Below are positions 47,913-58,209 of a stretch of DNA of 64,000 nucleotides, piece by piece. A model generated the notes under the pieces. The model searched no databases. It was not told the DNA's origin and saw nothing but the letters and a program-made list of their open reading frames with translations. A program made the position numbers and the translations under genes. Origin of the DNA: Pycnococcus provasolii (taxonomy: Eukaryota > Chlorophyta > Pseudoscourfieldiophyceae > Pseudoscourfieldiales); the NCBI GenBank assembly GCA_049487715.1, contig CP150546.1, positions 558,001 through 622,000 of the forward strand. The letters run 5' to 3'. Position 1 is the stretch's first letter. Each line of letters opens with the position of its first letter.

Positions 47913-48974
47913 TCATCTGAAGTTGGCCTTCCATACAGGTTCGAGGCGCGCATTTGAGCTGTGTCGGCGCGGGAAACGCGCGCCGGCGTAACCTTCATTG
48001 AAGGCGACGCTCACCGAGTGCATGCGGTCGCGGTTGGCATTACCAGCGCCAAGAGCGTCTGCCTTTTTGTGCATCGCCGCAACTTGCTCCAAGCTCGCGG
48101 CGCCAGGACGTGCAGCTTTCGTTGCAATATCATATCCTGGAAGGTTCCTACATACAGTTCTGTAGCGCCAATCCATCGCTTGTGAGCTATTGGTTTTACG
48201 CTCAATCGGCTGTAACAGCCGCGCACGTTGGGCAAACAGCTCGTCGACACGCTCATGCATGTTCGCGCTCGAGCCTTCCGCTCCGGCATATCTCATCATC
48301 GTCTTGTCAGCGGTTTCAGCCACGTACTCGTTGGCAGAAAGCTGTATGTGGCTCACTTTGCAGGTGCCAAGGTTACGTTTAGCGCGAAACGCCGCGTCGT
48401 TCATATCTGCACCCGCACCAGCCTCTTTCGCGGTCAGCGTTCGCTTAACCTTCTTGTATTGACTTTTCGGCCGCATGAGTGAAGCTTCGGTTGTTAGTGC
48501 CGAGGCAAGTGCACCGTCCACTGCCGCCTGTGCCTGCTTTGCCGGCGCCGCATTTGCATAAGCGTGAAAGTCGTGAGCCTTCGTCGACTCCAGTCCCCTG
48601 TATCCTCTACCAGGTGTGGTTGGCAAGAAGTTCTTCGTTCCTGGTATCTGAACTGCGTCAAGTTTCTGGAGGGCAAGATTTTGTGCAGCTGCCAACTTGA
48701 TTTCGAGTATCTGCTTATGCGCCGCAGTCTCACTGAATCCACCAACTCTGCAAAGTGCCGCGACGAACACGGCCAGGCGGAAAAGAAGGTAAGACAAAGG
48801 TGTGTGTTGTAAGGTCGCAAAAGTTAGAACAAATGTGAGTAGTACAAGTCACTTATCACCACCACCTTCTTGAACTTACCCGGGTAGTTTCTTGAAAGGC
48901 TCCGGCGTTTTCGCGCCAAAGAAGAGCTCAGCCTTATTGAACGCGGGATGTTGGAAAAATGAAGAAGCGGGCAT
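47913..48974 (-). CDS. Unknown soluble protein, two exons
   Basis: Exon 1 is 48880-48974 and exon 2 is 47913-48747 (phase 2; CCCGG|GTAAGT to TTGCAG|AG), giving 309 residues. The start is MPASSFFQHPAFNKAELFFGAK, followed after the junction by VGGFSETAAHKQILEIKLAAAQNL. The protein is Ala/Lys/Arg-rich and largely helical, with ANMHERVDELFAQRARLLQPIE and a basic, Asn-containing end (NARLEPVWKANFR). There is no leader, membrane span or known motif. I do not recognise the family. The open frame that starts inside the intron at 48797 is artificial. Confidence 0.65.
48748..48879 (-). other. Spliceosomal intron, 132 bp
   Basis: Consensus GTAAGT donor and TTGCAG acceptor on the minus strand, preserving frame between a 95-bp first exon and the long second exon. 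Confidence 0.8.
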
Positions 48975-49777
48975 CGTCAAGCAAGGATGACTCAAGTCCT
49001 TAAGGAACAAACACCTGTAAGCACGGCCGCAACGCCTATGATAGTAAGCTGCACTTAAGGCCTCACGTAAGTATTAAGCTGACCCAATAGTTGGAATAAT
49101 ATTGGGTAATGGCCGGCTACACTTTACCCACCTCGTTGCATTCTTGACATTTGGGGAACGCACACCTAGGAAGGGTGGAACGCACAGGTTGATGGAAATC
49201 CACCGAACTAAAAAAATAAAAAAAGGGAAGGAAAGTTGCCCGCACGGCCTGACCATTTGCAAAGACTCGCGCACAACAACAAGCGTATTCTTACCGGTAA
49301 GTTTACGAAACTAACCTGAAATAATATTAGCACGGGTGGTTTCACGGGTCGGATCGTGGGTGGGACCGTACGGTACAGTAGTTCTTACAGTGGAGTTCGA
49401 GAGAGTTGCCAACGTTGCCAACGTTGCCCGCGTCACGCCTCTCGTCTTGCCTGGCGATCGCTTGCTAACCCTAACATCCTCTTGGAGGGTACCCTATTTC
49501 TTTTGCCCCCTCGTACTAGTACTCGTAGATATTTACGGCCTACCATAAGTCACTCATCTTATCTTGTGGATAAAAATTACAGGTACGGTACTGTACCGCA
49601 CCGGGATTCTTACGGTAGGTTAAGTATATAAGGGGTGGGTCCATCGCACTCACGTCTCACGTTTATGCATAGACTAAGTAGTCTACTGTATATAGAAGTG
49701 CACTGGGTAGTGAGTGGGTATAAGATTTGAATTTCAGTAGTCTATGTACATTGGGACTACTGTAGTGTACGTAATAA
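48975..49777. other. Intergenic region with small palindromes
   Basis: A short hairpin (ACCCAAT...ATTGGGT, about 49082-49107) and repeated TACGGTACAGTA/GGTACTGTACC-like words (about 49369 and 49582-49598) are visible, plus one CTAACCCTAAC near 49468. No gene is recognised. Confidence 0.4.
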
Positions 49778-52560
49778 TTAGGATTTAGACTCGCCGGGAG
49801 CCTCGCCGTTAGCTTCGTCGTTGGCCTGATCCGGAACACCCGCGCCACCTCCGCCATCAGAATCGTCAGACGCGACGGCTGGGACGTCGACGTGCGACGA
49901 TGCCTTGGGCGGATCCACGGTCGCGAGTTCCACCTCAGGCGTGCCATTCGCGGAGGTGTCGTTGACAGCACTACTCTTGTCTCCGTTGTCCGGAGCGGTC
50001 TGCGGATCCTCCGATTTCGCATTTACGGCCTCCGCAGCTTCGTCAGCAGTCCGGCTCACATCCCCTGGGGCAGTCATCATTGTGCCATTCGATTCGGTTG
50101 ATCTTGCCGTTGGTTCAGCGGTTGATCTTGCCGTCTCAGGAGCCTCCTCTGCTCTTTTCAAGCGATCATTGAGCTTTTCTCTCAAAAGGGCCTCATCTGT
50201 TGGTGGTAATGGAAGTGGCGGAGGAGGCCCACGTGCCATGCGACCAGGACTTGGTGGACGCTCGTACGCCGGAGTCTCACTCCGTCGTCGTCCGATCCCC
50301 GAACCAACGTACATTGGCACAGCATATGCAGACGGCGCCGCGTGGCGCACAGCTTGACGTTGGGCAGCTTCAGAAATCGATTCTCGACGAGGTGTGCTTG
50401 CCTCGGCTGTGGCCGCGACTGCTTCGTCTGTAACTTCCACGTCGATTGTCAACGCATGGCCGTCGTCGTCATCATCGTCTTCGTCGTCGGGTTGACCCAT
50501 CTTTTCCAATGCTGCGATATCGCGCTCATTGTCCTTATTGCCCATTACAGATGGTAGAGCAACCGACTCAGGTAGCTTCATAACACCCAAGTTAGCTATG
50601 TCGAGTTTTTGTAGTCTCGCCATCTGCTCGACGTTGCTTTGCATTAGTGCAGCAATGCCTGTCAAGATAGCGTCCTGCTGCAAGTCTTGCCTGCGTTCGA
50701 GCTCTCGCAGTAGGCTAAGCAGCGCGGATCCAACGGACGCACCTTGCTTTGCAGGCGCGGTCTGACGTGCAGAGTTCGCTGCCATTACATTCACAGCCAT
50801 ATCTGGCAGAGGCTGAGCTTTTGCAGGTTTCGGTTTTGGTCTACGTTTGACCGAGTCAGACCCATGTCCACCGGTAAAGTAGGCTCCACGCACGCAGCCA
50901 AGAAGGTGTGGCTTTTCGTGCAGAATCGCGGAGTCAGCCTTAAATACGAACCGTTCGTATGCATACGTGGTTGCTGTCAAAATTGCATAGACAATGAAAA
51001 AGGCACACGCTGCGCCGATCGGACCGGGAGCAATTGAATTTCCATCTTGGTACTCACCTGATGAATCGAAGAGGGAGCATCGTGGTGGAAGACAAAGATG
51101 GGTGTTCACGATGTGCTCATACGTTCCCTTCGTTCGCATGCGTCCTAGTGCGAGATTGAGCTCGGTTATTAAGCTGGGCTGCTTTTCGTCCACCGCAAAG
51201 GCTGGCGCGGTTGTCGATGGGACGGCGATGGGGGCCGATGCACGCCATGTCTCCGCCGCACCGCCAACACCGGGCGATACGGCGGCCTTGTATGAACGGC
51301 GCAGCAACCAAGCAGCCTCGCTTCCAGATGCAAGCACCGAGCCTGACTTCCCCGCCGCAGCAATACACGCGCTCACGTCAGCCGCTGAGACGATCAGGAG
51401 ATGGCTACCCGCGGAGCTCTTCGCAAGAGCTCTCGCTCCTGTTGACTCCGGCGTTTCTGGCACGCACACCACAGTTCTTGCGCGAAGTGCCCCAAGCGCA
51501 TTCGTTGCTGCCCACTGCGTGTGAGGCTCGATGGCTGCGGTTGTCATGCGGCTGCTCGCACTCGCAACAACGAGAGCGAGCGTTGCCGCGCCCACCGCGC
51601 CCAGCCCCAGAGCAAGAACGCGCGCGGGAGGCGTTTGTGGGCTGGCATCGTGCTCACTGCTGTGTGCACTAGCGCCCGTCATGAGACGCAGGGCGTGCAA
51701 CACCCCTTCCGAAGCTCCCGCGTATCCAACAGTCTGCAGTTTTCCCTTTCGCTCATCAGCTGCTCCGAATCGCTCGAGGAGCCACAGTGCGTGGCCTCCG
51801 ACAATAGCCACAGCCAAGCTGACGAGACAGACGTTAAGGTTGTCGTATGTGAGCAGCGCATCGAGAATACGAGGCCACGTGCCGACTCTTCGCGGCACGC
51901 GCGTCAGAAGCACGGCGGCGGCGGCACTTGCGTCCGCCGGCGTATTTGGCATGAGATAGTCTACACAGCACGCATATCGGCTGGATAGCGCGTTGGGCGC
52001 GTCTGCCGTAGGCCGCTCGCACGATGTGGGGCAGCTGTCGTAGAAGTACGTCGGTCGAAGGCCACCTGCGGCGAGCTCACACCGCCGCGAGCGCACGCCT
52101 GCGATGACTTCCACTTCGTTGGCGTACAGCGTGACGGAGTACGAGTATCCCTGTGAGGTTGATTGTTGAGAAGGTTGTGTGTGTGTGTGTGTGGGTGTTG
52201 GCGGTATGGTGGTTAGGTGGATGTTGTCGTATGGTGAGAGTGGTGCAAGTTGCGATTGTCAAAGCTCACCACATCGCTGAAGAGTTGGTTTAGCAGGTCC
52301 GCCTCAAGTCCTCCAAGAGCGGTTCTATTATCGGCGGTGAACTTGGTTCCCACGGTGCCGACGCCTGGCAAGTTCTGTTTCACGACGAAGTGCGGCGGTC
52401 CTGCGACGGCGCACACGGCAATGTCGCGTGACGCTACACACTTGAACGCACATAAAACGACACCTACTATTACCCTTAAGCTAAAAGGATTGTGATTGTG
52501 ACCCCGGGAACCCGTCCCACAACGAGTTCCATGACCAACACGGTCGGCCATTGATGCCAT
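49778..52560 (-). CDS. Ionotropic glutamate receptor-like ligand-gated channel, two exons
   Basis: Exon 1 is 52270-52560 and exon 2 is 49778-52150 (phase 0), giving 887 residues. A signal-like hydrophobic stretch (FSLRVIVGVVLCAFKCVAS) precedes S1, which holds DIAVCAVAGPPH and then ALGGLEADLLNQLFSDV-GYSYSVTLY across the splice junction, as in glutamate-receptor binding domains. TM1 is about 201-223 and ends GGHALWLLER, a channel-type motif. A divergent pore-loop region follows, then TM3 at about 272-304 ending SSRMTTAAI. S2 has PSLITELNLALGRMRTKGTYEHI. A final TM (about 475-505) leads to a cytosolic tail of about 380 residues, acidic, Pro-rich and partly coiled. It probably sits in the plasma membrane and gates ions on small-molecule binding. 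Pore and ligand residues are too divergent to predict specificity. Confidence 0.6.
52151..52269 (-). other. Spliceosomal intron, 119 bp, containing (TG)n
   Basis: GTGAGC donor and CACAG acceptor on the minus strand, phase 0. It contains a TG/CA dinucleotide run (52175-52193, plus strand) near the acceptor. Confidence 0.75.
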
Positions 52561-53160
52561 AGAGAACGAACTGATTGATGGCTGTAGAACTAAATGCGGA
52601 TGGACTCTATCGTACGAGGTAGGAACGAGTGCCTCAAATTTCGGGTGGGGCCCCGTCTGGCGTATTATCCTTCTTGACAGTACTGTACAGCACCTTTCCT
52701 AAGAACTACTTACCTACCTGCCGGCTAATAAAATGATGGATGGATCGAGCCTCAGGATGGATTGATCAGGGATCAGTGATCTTTGATCAAGGATCGGCGA
52801 GACTCGGGATGGGAAATTCTGAGGGGAAATTCTGAGGGGAAAAGAGGGGATGATGGGAAGGAGGGGAAAAGAGGGTTATTATGTGAACCTATAAGGTAGG
52901 TGAGACTACTGAGTCCCAACTCCCAACCACCTGTCCGAACCACCTGCACCTGTTGTCCCCACCCTCTCCAAAAAGGAATGCTGATTTCCCAAACCCCGAA
53001 TGAATTCCTTCTTTCTTGAAGGAATGAAGGAGGAAAGGACAAACCCCCAACTGAGTTCCCATTCTGAAACCCTCATTCTGGATAAGATATTCTTTTTGGT
53101 TAATTGCAGATACTGCAGTCCTCTGGGTTTTCCGTTTTCTTCCTTATTTTCCGGAAGGCG
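52561..53160. other. Intergenic region, divergent promoters
   Basis: This holds clustered GATCA/GATGGAT words (about 52736-52800), a tandem GGGAAATTCTGAG (about 52810-52836) and purine-rich GGGGAAAAGAGGG runs. No gene is seen. It presumably contains the CYP97 and receptor promoters. Confidence 0.4.
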
Positions 53161-55155
53161 ATGTCCATGGCGTCGATGTTAACAACAGGCTCTCGTGTGC
53201 CCTCTATCAGGGCTTCAGGGATTCACTCACAGGGATTCCTTGCACTTAGGAGGGCTTCAAAATGGGCGTCATCTCGTCGTCGTCGTGTTTCTTTTGGTTC
53301 TCCTGGTTCTCCTGGTTCTCCTTTTGGTTCGTCTTCTTCAAAGTCCCCAGTTTTGTCACCGTCTCCTGTGGTGTGTCGTGCGACGACGGAGGAAGAGCAA
53401 AAAACATCAACGTCAACGTCGTCTCCAGCTGATGCAGAACTATTGGACGACGAACTTCCGCCCCTGCCGCCGCCGTCCATACAAGACACGATTTCCATAT
53501 GGATCACCAACATCCTGCAAATCTACGGAGGTAAAGCGGGTGCAGACAACGCGCCCGTCGCAGAAGGAACACTCGACGACCTCGTCGGAGGTCCGCTCTT
53601 CCTCGCGCTGCACAAATTCTTCCAGAGACAGGGAGGCGTCTACAAACTCGCTTTCGGACCCAAGGCTTTCATCGTCCTGAACGACCCAAGGGTCATCAAA
53701 ACTGTCCTGCAAAAACAACCCATGAGCTTTGACAAGGGTGTGCTCGCGGAAATCCTGTCACCCATCATGGGAAAGGGACTCATTCCCGCAGACCTAGAGA
53801 CGTGGAAGGTGCGGCGGCGCGTCGTCGCGCCTGGGCTGCACGACAGGTACCTGAACCGAATGACGGAGACATTCGTCAGCTGCACGAACCGAAGCCTTGC
53901 AAGCCTGCGAAAGCAGGGAGTCGTCGGCACGGGCTCGAGCGTCGACCTCGAGATGGTGTACGGCAGCCTCGCACTCGACATCATCGGACTCGCGGTGTTC
54001 AACTACGACTTCAAGAGCGTGCAGGAGCGTGAAAGCGACGTTGTCAAGGCTGTATACCGCGTGCTTCGCGAGGCGGAGCACCGAAGCACGTTCTACGTGC
54101 CGTACTGGGACCTCCCGTTCGCGTCGTACATATTCTCCGATCAGATCCGATTCCGCGAGGATCTCGAAAGCCTCGACAAGGTGATGGAAACGTTGATCGC
54201 CAGCGCGCTCGGAAGTCGCACGGAGCTGACGGAGGAGGAGCTGCTGAATCGCGACTACGAAGATCCAAACTTTGACCCAAGCCTTCTTCGCTTCATCATG
54301 GATATGAAGCTCGACGCTCTTGCGGATGGTTCCTCCGCGTCGGGCAAGGTGACCGATGCCCTTGGTGTTCAGTTGCGAGACGACCTCGTGACGCTTCTGA
54401 TTGCCGGCCACGAAACGACCGCCGCGGTGCTGACGTGGGCAACTCACGAGATGATGAGGCAGCCGGAGATCTTTCAAAAGGTACGCGAGGAGGTGGACAG
54501 CATCCTTGGGCCATACAAGCCTGGCGAGGAGATGAAGTTGAGCTACGACCAGGTAAAGCAGCTCACGTACACCAAGCTTGTTGTTATGGAGACACTGCGC
54601 TTGTACCCCGAGCCGCCGGTGTTGATCCGACGCGCTCTGCAGGCGGTGGAGTTGGACTTCCCAGGCGTGCACCCGCCAGTCGAGGAGGGTCAGCCAGCAC
54701 CAACGGGACCACCGCCCAACGTGGTACTGCCGAAGGGTGTCGACATCCTGCTCGGTGTCTACTCACTTCACCGCAATCCAGATGTCTGGGGCCCCGACGC
54801 CGAGACGTTCCGACCTGACCGCTTCCTCGAGGCGCGCGAGGGCTCTGCTGGATGGGAAGGCTACAAACCTCCCATGTCGCAGGATGGAAAAACGCTCTCC
54901 TTCCTTTCGGGAACGAGTATGCTCTACCCTAACGAAACCCACTTCGATTTTGGCTTCATCCCGTTCGGAGGCGGTCAGCGCAAGTGCGTCGGCGACGCAT
55001 TCGCGGTGGCGGAGTCAGTCGTTGCGCTCGCAGGCTTCGCCCGCAATCTCGACATCAAGCACAGTCCCGGGAAGGAGGAAGTGGGCATGGTGACGGGTGC
55101 GACGATCCACACCGACGGTGGCCTTCAGGCGATGCTGACGGAACGAAAGGAGTAA
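53161..55155 (+). CDS. CYP97-family cytochrome P450 (carotenoid hydroxylase)
   Basis: 664 residues from the ATG at 53161. The first 75 are Ser/Arg-rich and acid-poor, fitting a plastid transit peptide, followed by an acidic Pro-rich linker. The CYP97 signature region reads FDKGVLAEILSPIMGKGLIP then WKVRRRVVAPGLH. The I-helix is AGHETTAA, the K-helix ETLR, and the haem loop FGGGQRKCVGDAFA with the Cys ligand. CYP97 enzymes hydroxylate carotene rings in plastids toward lutein and zeaxanthin. The region resembles the CYP97B subfamily most in my judgement. A short Pro-rich insert (HPPVEEGQPAPTGPPPN) precedes the beta region, as in algal members. No intron. Confidence 0.92.
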   Translation: MSMASMLTTGSRVPSIRASGIHSQGFLALRRASKWASSRRRRVSFGSPGSPGSPFGSSSSKSPVLSPSPVVCRATTEEEQKTSTSTSSPADAELLDDELPPLPPPSIQDTISIWITNILQIYGGKAGADNAPVAEGTLDDLVGGPLFLALHKFFQRQGGVYKLAFGPKAFIVLNDPRVIKTVLQKQPMSFDKGVLAEILSPIMGKGLIPADLETWKVRRRVVAPGLHDRYLNRMTETFVSCTNRSLASLRKQGVVGTGSSVDLEMVYGSLALDIIGLAVFNYDFKSVQERESDVVKAVYRVLREAEHRSTFYVPYWDLPFASYIFSDQIRFREDLESLDKVMETLIASALGSRTELTEEELLNRDYEDPNFDPSLLRFIMDMKLDALADGSSASGKVTDALGVQLRDDLVTLLIAGHETTAAVLTWATHEMMRQPEIFQKVREEVDSILGPYKPGEEMKLSYDQVKQLTYTKLVVMETLRLYPEPPVLIRRALQAVELDFPGVHPPVEEGQPAPTGPPPNVVLPKGVDILLGVYSLHRNPDVWGPDAETFRPDRFLEAREGSAGWEGYKPPMSQDGKTLSFLSGTSMLYPNETHFDFGFIPFGGGQRKCVGDAFAVAESVVALAGFARNLDIKHSPGKEEVGMVTGATIHTDGGLQAMLTERKE

Positions 55156-55233
55156 GTTCGCCTCAAGTAAAGAAGAAGAAAAACAAATTACATTTCGTTA
55201 CATGGAATGAGCAATCCTATAAAAACATGATCT

Positions 55234-58005
55234 CTAAGCTGACGCCCAAATGTTGTCGTACACCTTCTGTGATGCCGCAGCACCGATCGTGCGAGTACCT
55301 GACCGACCAATCTTAAGCCTTGCTAGGCAGAGACTCGCATGAACTCGACGCTGAGGATCCGTCTGGCCAGCGGGGGCGGCTGATCCGTACACGAGCGCAT
55401 TGTAGTGGGCGAGCAGCGACATGGGCGTGGGGAACTCCTCCGCAATCGCTTCCGCAATATCTCCACCCACGCCAGGTATCTGGCAAAGCATGCGCAACCA
55501 TGCATTCCCGAGCGAGGACTGGTGCAGTTTCTGCTGTTTCTGGACGTACGCGACGAAATCGCCGAAGTTCGGCGGATGGGCTTTATCAACGAGCGCAAGG
55601 TGGGCCTCCGCGTCTGCCTCGCCTGCATCTTCCTGCCTTGTATTTGCGATGTGTAGCGAATCATACTCGCTCGCAAGCGTATTAGTAATCACCTCGAGGA
55701 ATCGAAGAGTGTCATTGACATTTTCCGTGCGCACGACGGCAATCCCGTCGCCAAGATCCGTCTCCACGGCGGCGTACTGAACGCGCTTGGACTCGGTTGC
55801 CGATACCCCCCACGTGGCATCGCCCTCCACCAGGTACATGGGTCTGCGTAATCCACATCGTGTGAGGTAGTGTTTCTGCCGTTCATACCGACCATCCTGT
55901 ATCGAGCCGACGAGGTCGTGGATTGACTTGCGCTCCAGAACAGCGTCCAACAATGGTACGTCATCCTCCGCAAGCCCGCCGTGGCGAGAAAGTGCCTGCG
56001 CAAGTGTCATCTGCCGCGTCTCGTCCGCAGTCACGATACCCTTTGGGATAGCAATCCAAGCCGCATCTCCCGCTGGCAGCGTCTTGACGAAGGTGCGAAT
56101 ACCTCGCGCACGTAGACGATTTGCATGCGCTTGAATGGACTCCGTGCGGCCGGCCGACGTGTGCCTGTTGTACTGCTCACGACTGTCTAGCACGATTGCC
56201 ACGTCGAAAGATGCGGAGAAGCGTGCCGATGACGTTGCCAGCGCAAGGGGGCGCATGGCATGTGTTTGTCCAAAGTTGAACTTGACGCGGACGGAGTTCT
56301 CGGGCTGCATCAGGCCGCCGAGAGGTTGACTCGACGGAGCATCAACATTCGAGGTGCCCGCCACCACCTGTCGAGTCGGATGTTGCTGCGAATTTGGCAA
56401 CGAGGCGTCGGTGGCGAGGCGCGACTTTGCCGCAGGTGCGCGAGGGGAAGGTGGAGAAACGTGTGCTGCCGCCGCCACCGGAGCCGTCTTGGTGGTGGTG
56501 GCGATGGGCGGTGGAAGCACAGGGCTGGCCGTCAGATCGAAAACCTCGACATTGCCATGAGTAGCATTCTCCTTATTCCCCGGCAATGTGTCAGCCTTGC
56601 GGTGAACCTTAGGCGAGTCGCACAGGTCGAAACACTCGCGCTGACGAAGTGAAGCGGTGGCCACGGGTGCTGTGGCAGTTGCGAAGACGGAACTTTTTGC
56701 CTCGGGGTGTGCCATATCAGGGGCTTGTTCGCGGACGACTTTGGCGCGGTCCTTTTCATTGTCGTCGTCGCCGGTGCGTTCGTTCTCGTTTCCATCGTCG
56801 TCGTCACGCTCGACGACGAGATCCATTTCAAGCGCCTTTCGATAGCAGCGACGTGCAACAACCTCACCTTCCAATGTGAGGCGAACCTTTTTCGGATTCG
56901 ACCACTCTTGACACAGCGGCGGGTTGGCATTCACGAGACCGCGCCAGCTACTCCAGCCATCGTATTGAGACGGTCCAGCGTGCGCTGCGGCGGCGTGTCC
57001 GGGTCCACCTGCGAATGCAGGGAGGTGTGCACCTGTTCCCCGGATAGGATTGTTCGCTATCCCGCTAGCTTCTGCGGAATCTATTAAGCTCTGCTTCGTG
57101 TGCTGCTGCAGTCTGTCGTGCTTTCCCCAGTCGCGTCCACTTGGCAGATTCAGGTCGCGATACATTACGCACAGGAAAGTGAATGCCGCCGTGCGCGGCT
57201 TAGGTGCCTTCTTTGGGTTGTGGAAGCCGCGGTCGCCCTGCACTTTCTGCACGCGCGCGGTGTCAGATTCCGCAGCTGCTGTTGCTGTCCTTGCCTTCTT
57301 GGCTGCCGGTGGCGACGCATCGGCGCTGCCACCTGGGCTTGAGGACGCCGCCGCCGCTTTCGCCGCCGCCTCCGCTTTCGTAGGCCGGCCTCGCTTCTTT
57401 GGCGCGTCGACAGCCTTGGCAGTTGCGGTGGCCGCGTCGGCGCCCATTTCTGCACCTGGACCCGCACCCGCACCACCCCACGGTGGGCATACGGTGAAGA
57501 ATCCCTTGATTCGTTTCGCCAGAACTTCTCCGACAAACTTCACCTTCAGCGCCTGCTGCACGCTCCCCACGGGCGTCGTTGTGCGTGCGACTTCTGCCGC
57601 CGCGCGCCGCACAGCGACGAGCCATCTGTCGTTTGCGCCTTCCTCCACCTGCTTCTGCGCGTCTTTCGCGAGTTCCACCAAGTACAGGACGAGCGGCGCG
57701 TTCTGCGGGCACTTCAGCGGCGGCAAACCGATCTTCGCCGCGTCTTCTTTCGCTAAGTCCACCGCTGGCTCAGGAAATTCTTTGGACGCTCCGCACGCCT
57801 CAATTCTCGCGAGTACACGACACGAGCAGTTGTTTCCGTCTGACCGACGTGCCGTAGCCTCACGTCCTCCATGTCCATGTCCGTGTCCGCGTCCTCCCTG
57901 AACTCCGGATGCACCAGAGTGGGGGCCACGCGCACGCGCACCGGAAGCAGACGTCAAGCCCGCGTCAAGCGCGTGGCGTGACGGACACGGGTTGGTTCGT
58001 CCCAT
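55234..58005 (-). CDS. MUS81: MUS81 structure-selective endonuclease subunit
   Basis: 923 residues from the ATG at 58005. The N-terminal region has a helix-hairpin-helix-like module (NAPLVLYLVELAKDAQKQ, then KFVGEVLAKRIKGFF), followed by an AT-hook-like KKRGRPTK. A winged-helix part follows (FTFLCVMYRDLN). A long disordered acidic linker leads to the XPF-type nuclease: VAIVLDSREQ, then LDAVLERKSIHDLVGSI with the ERKxxxD catalytic motif near 690. A terminal tandem HhH (LCQIPGVGGDIAEAIAEEF) closes it. With EME1 it cuts branched DNA at stalled forks and in meiosis. The EME1 partner is not in the window. At 923 residues it is longer than most homologues because of the linker and N-terminal additions. 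Confidence 0.93.
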   Translation of the reverse strand: MGRTNPCPSRHALDAGLTSASGARARGPHSGASGVQGGRGHGHGHGGREATARRSDGNNCSCRVLARIEACGASKEFPEPAVDLAKEDAAKIGLPPLKCPQNAPLVLYLVELAKDAQKQVEEGANDRWLVAVRRAAAEVARTTTPVGSVQQALKVKFVGEVLAKRIKGFFTVCPPWGGAGAGPGAEMGADAATATAKAVDAPKKRGRPTKAEAAAKAAAASSSPGGSADASPPAAKKARTATAAAESDTARVQKVQGDRGFHNPKKAPKPRTAAFTFLCVMYRDLNLPSGRDWGKHDRLQQHTKQSLIDSAEASGIANNPIRGTGAHLPAFAGGPGHAAAAHAGPSQYDGWSSWRGLVNANPPLCQEWSNPKKVRLTLEGEVVARRCYRKALEMDLVVERDDDDGNENERTGDDDNEKDRAKVVREQAPDMAHPEAKSSVFATATAPVATASLRQRECFDLCDSPKVHRKADTLPGNKENATHGNVEVFDLTASPVLPPPIATTTKTAPVAAAAHVSPPSPRAPAAKSRLATDASLPNSQQHPTRQVVAGTSNVDAPSSQPLGGLMQPENSVRVKFNFGQTHAMRPLALATSSARFSASFDVAIVLDSREQYNRHTSAGRTESIQAHANRLRARGIRTFVKTLPAGDAAWIAIPKGIVTADETRQMTLAQALSRHGGLAEDDVPLLDAVLERKSIHDLVGSIQDGRYERQKHYLTRCGLRRPMYLVEGDATWGVSATESKRVQYAAVETDLGDGIAVVRTENVNDTLRFLEVITNTLASEYDSLHIANTRQEDAGEADAEAHLALVDKAHPPNFGDFVAYVQKQQKLHQSSLGNAWLRMLCQIPGVGGDIAEAIAEEFPTPMSLLAHYNALVYGSAAPAGQTDPQRRVHASLCLARLKIGRSGTRTIGAAASQKVYDNIWASA

Positions 58006-58209
58006 GGTGACGAAGAAGAATGAGCCTGCTTCGAGCCTGCTGCCTGCTTTGCTCTGCGCGGGAACAGGGCAAGGGAAAACCGAACTTCGAATTAGGGGTT
58101 CGGAATTCCTCTTGGGATTCGGGGTTTGGCGTTCTCGCCCTTGCCGAGTTGCCGCACGCACCTCCCGCACGCGCCCCGTCCATTATTACATATCTACCGT
58201 AGTCTGCGC
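58006..58209. promoter_or_regulatory. Compact bidirectional promoter, MUS81 / INT_rpt gene
   Basis: Only 204 bp separate the ATGs of the two divergent genes. An AT-rich ATTATTACATAT lies about 20 bp before the INT_rpt start. The two genes probably share regulatory sequence. Confidence 0.45.

Noticed and set aside
3429-58005. A DNA-repair gene cluster (Sae2/CtIP, RecQ, MUS81)
   Set aside because: The three genes are spread over 55 kb with many unrelated genes between and no shared orientation. Chance is sufficient.
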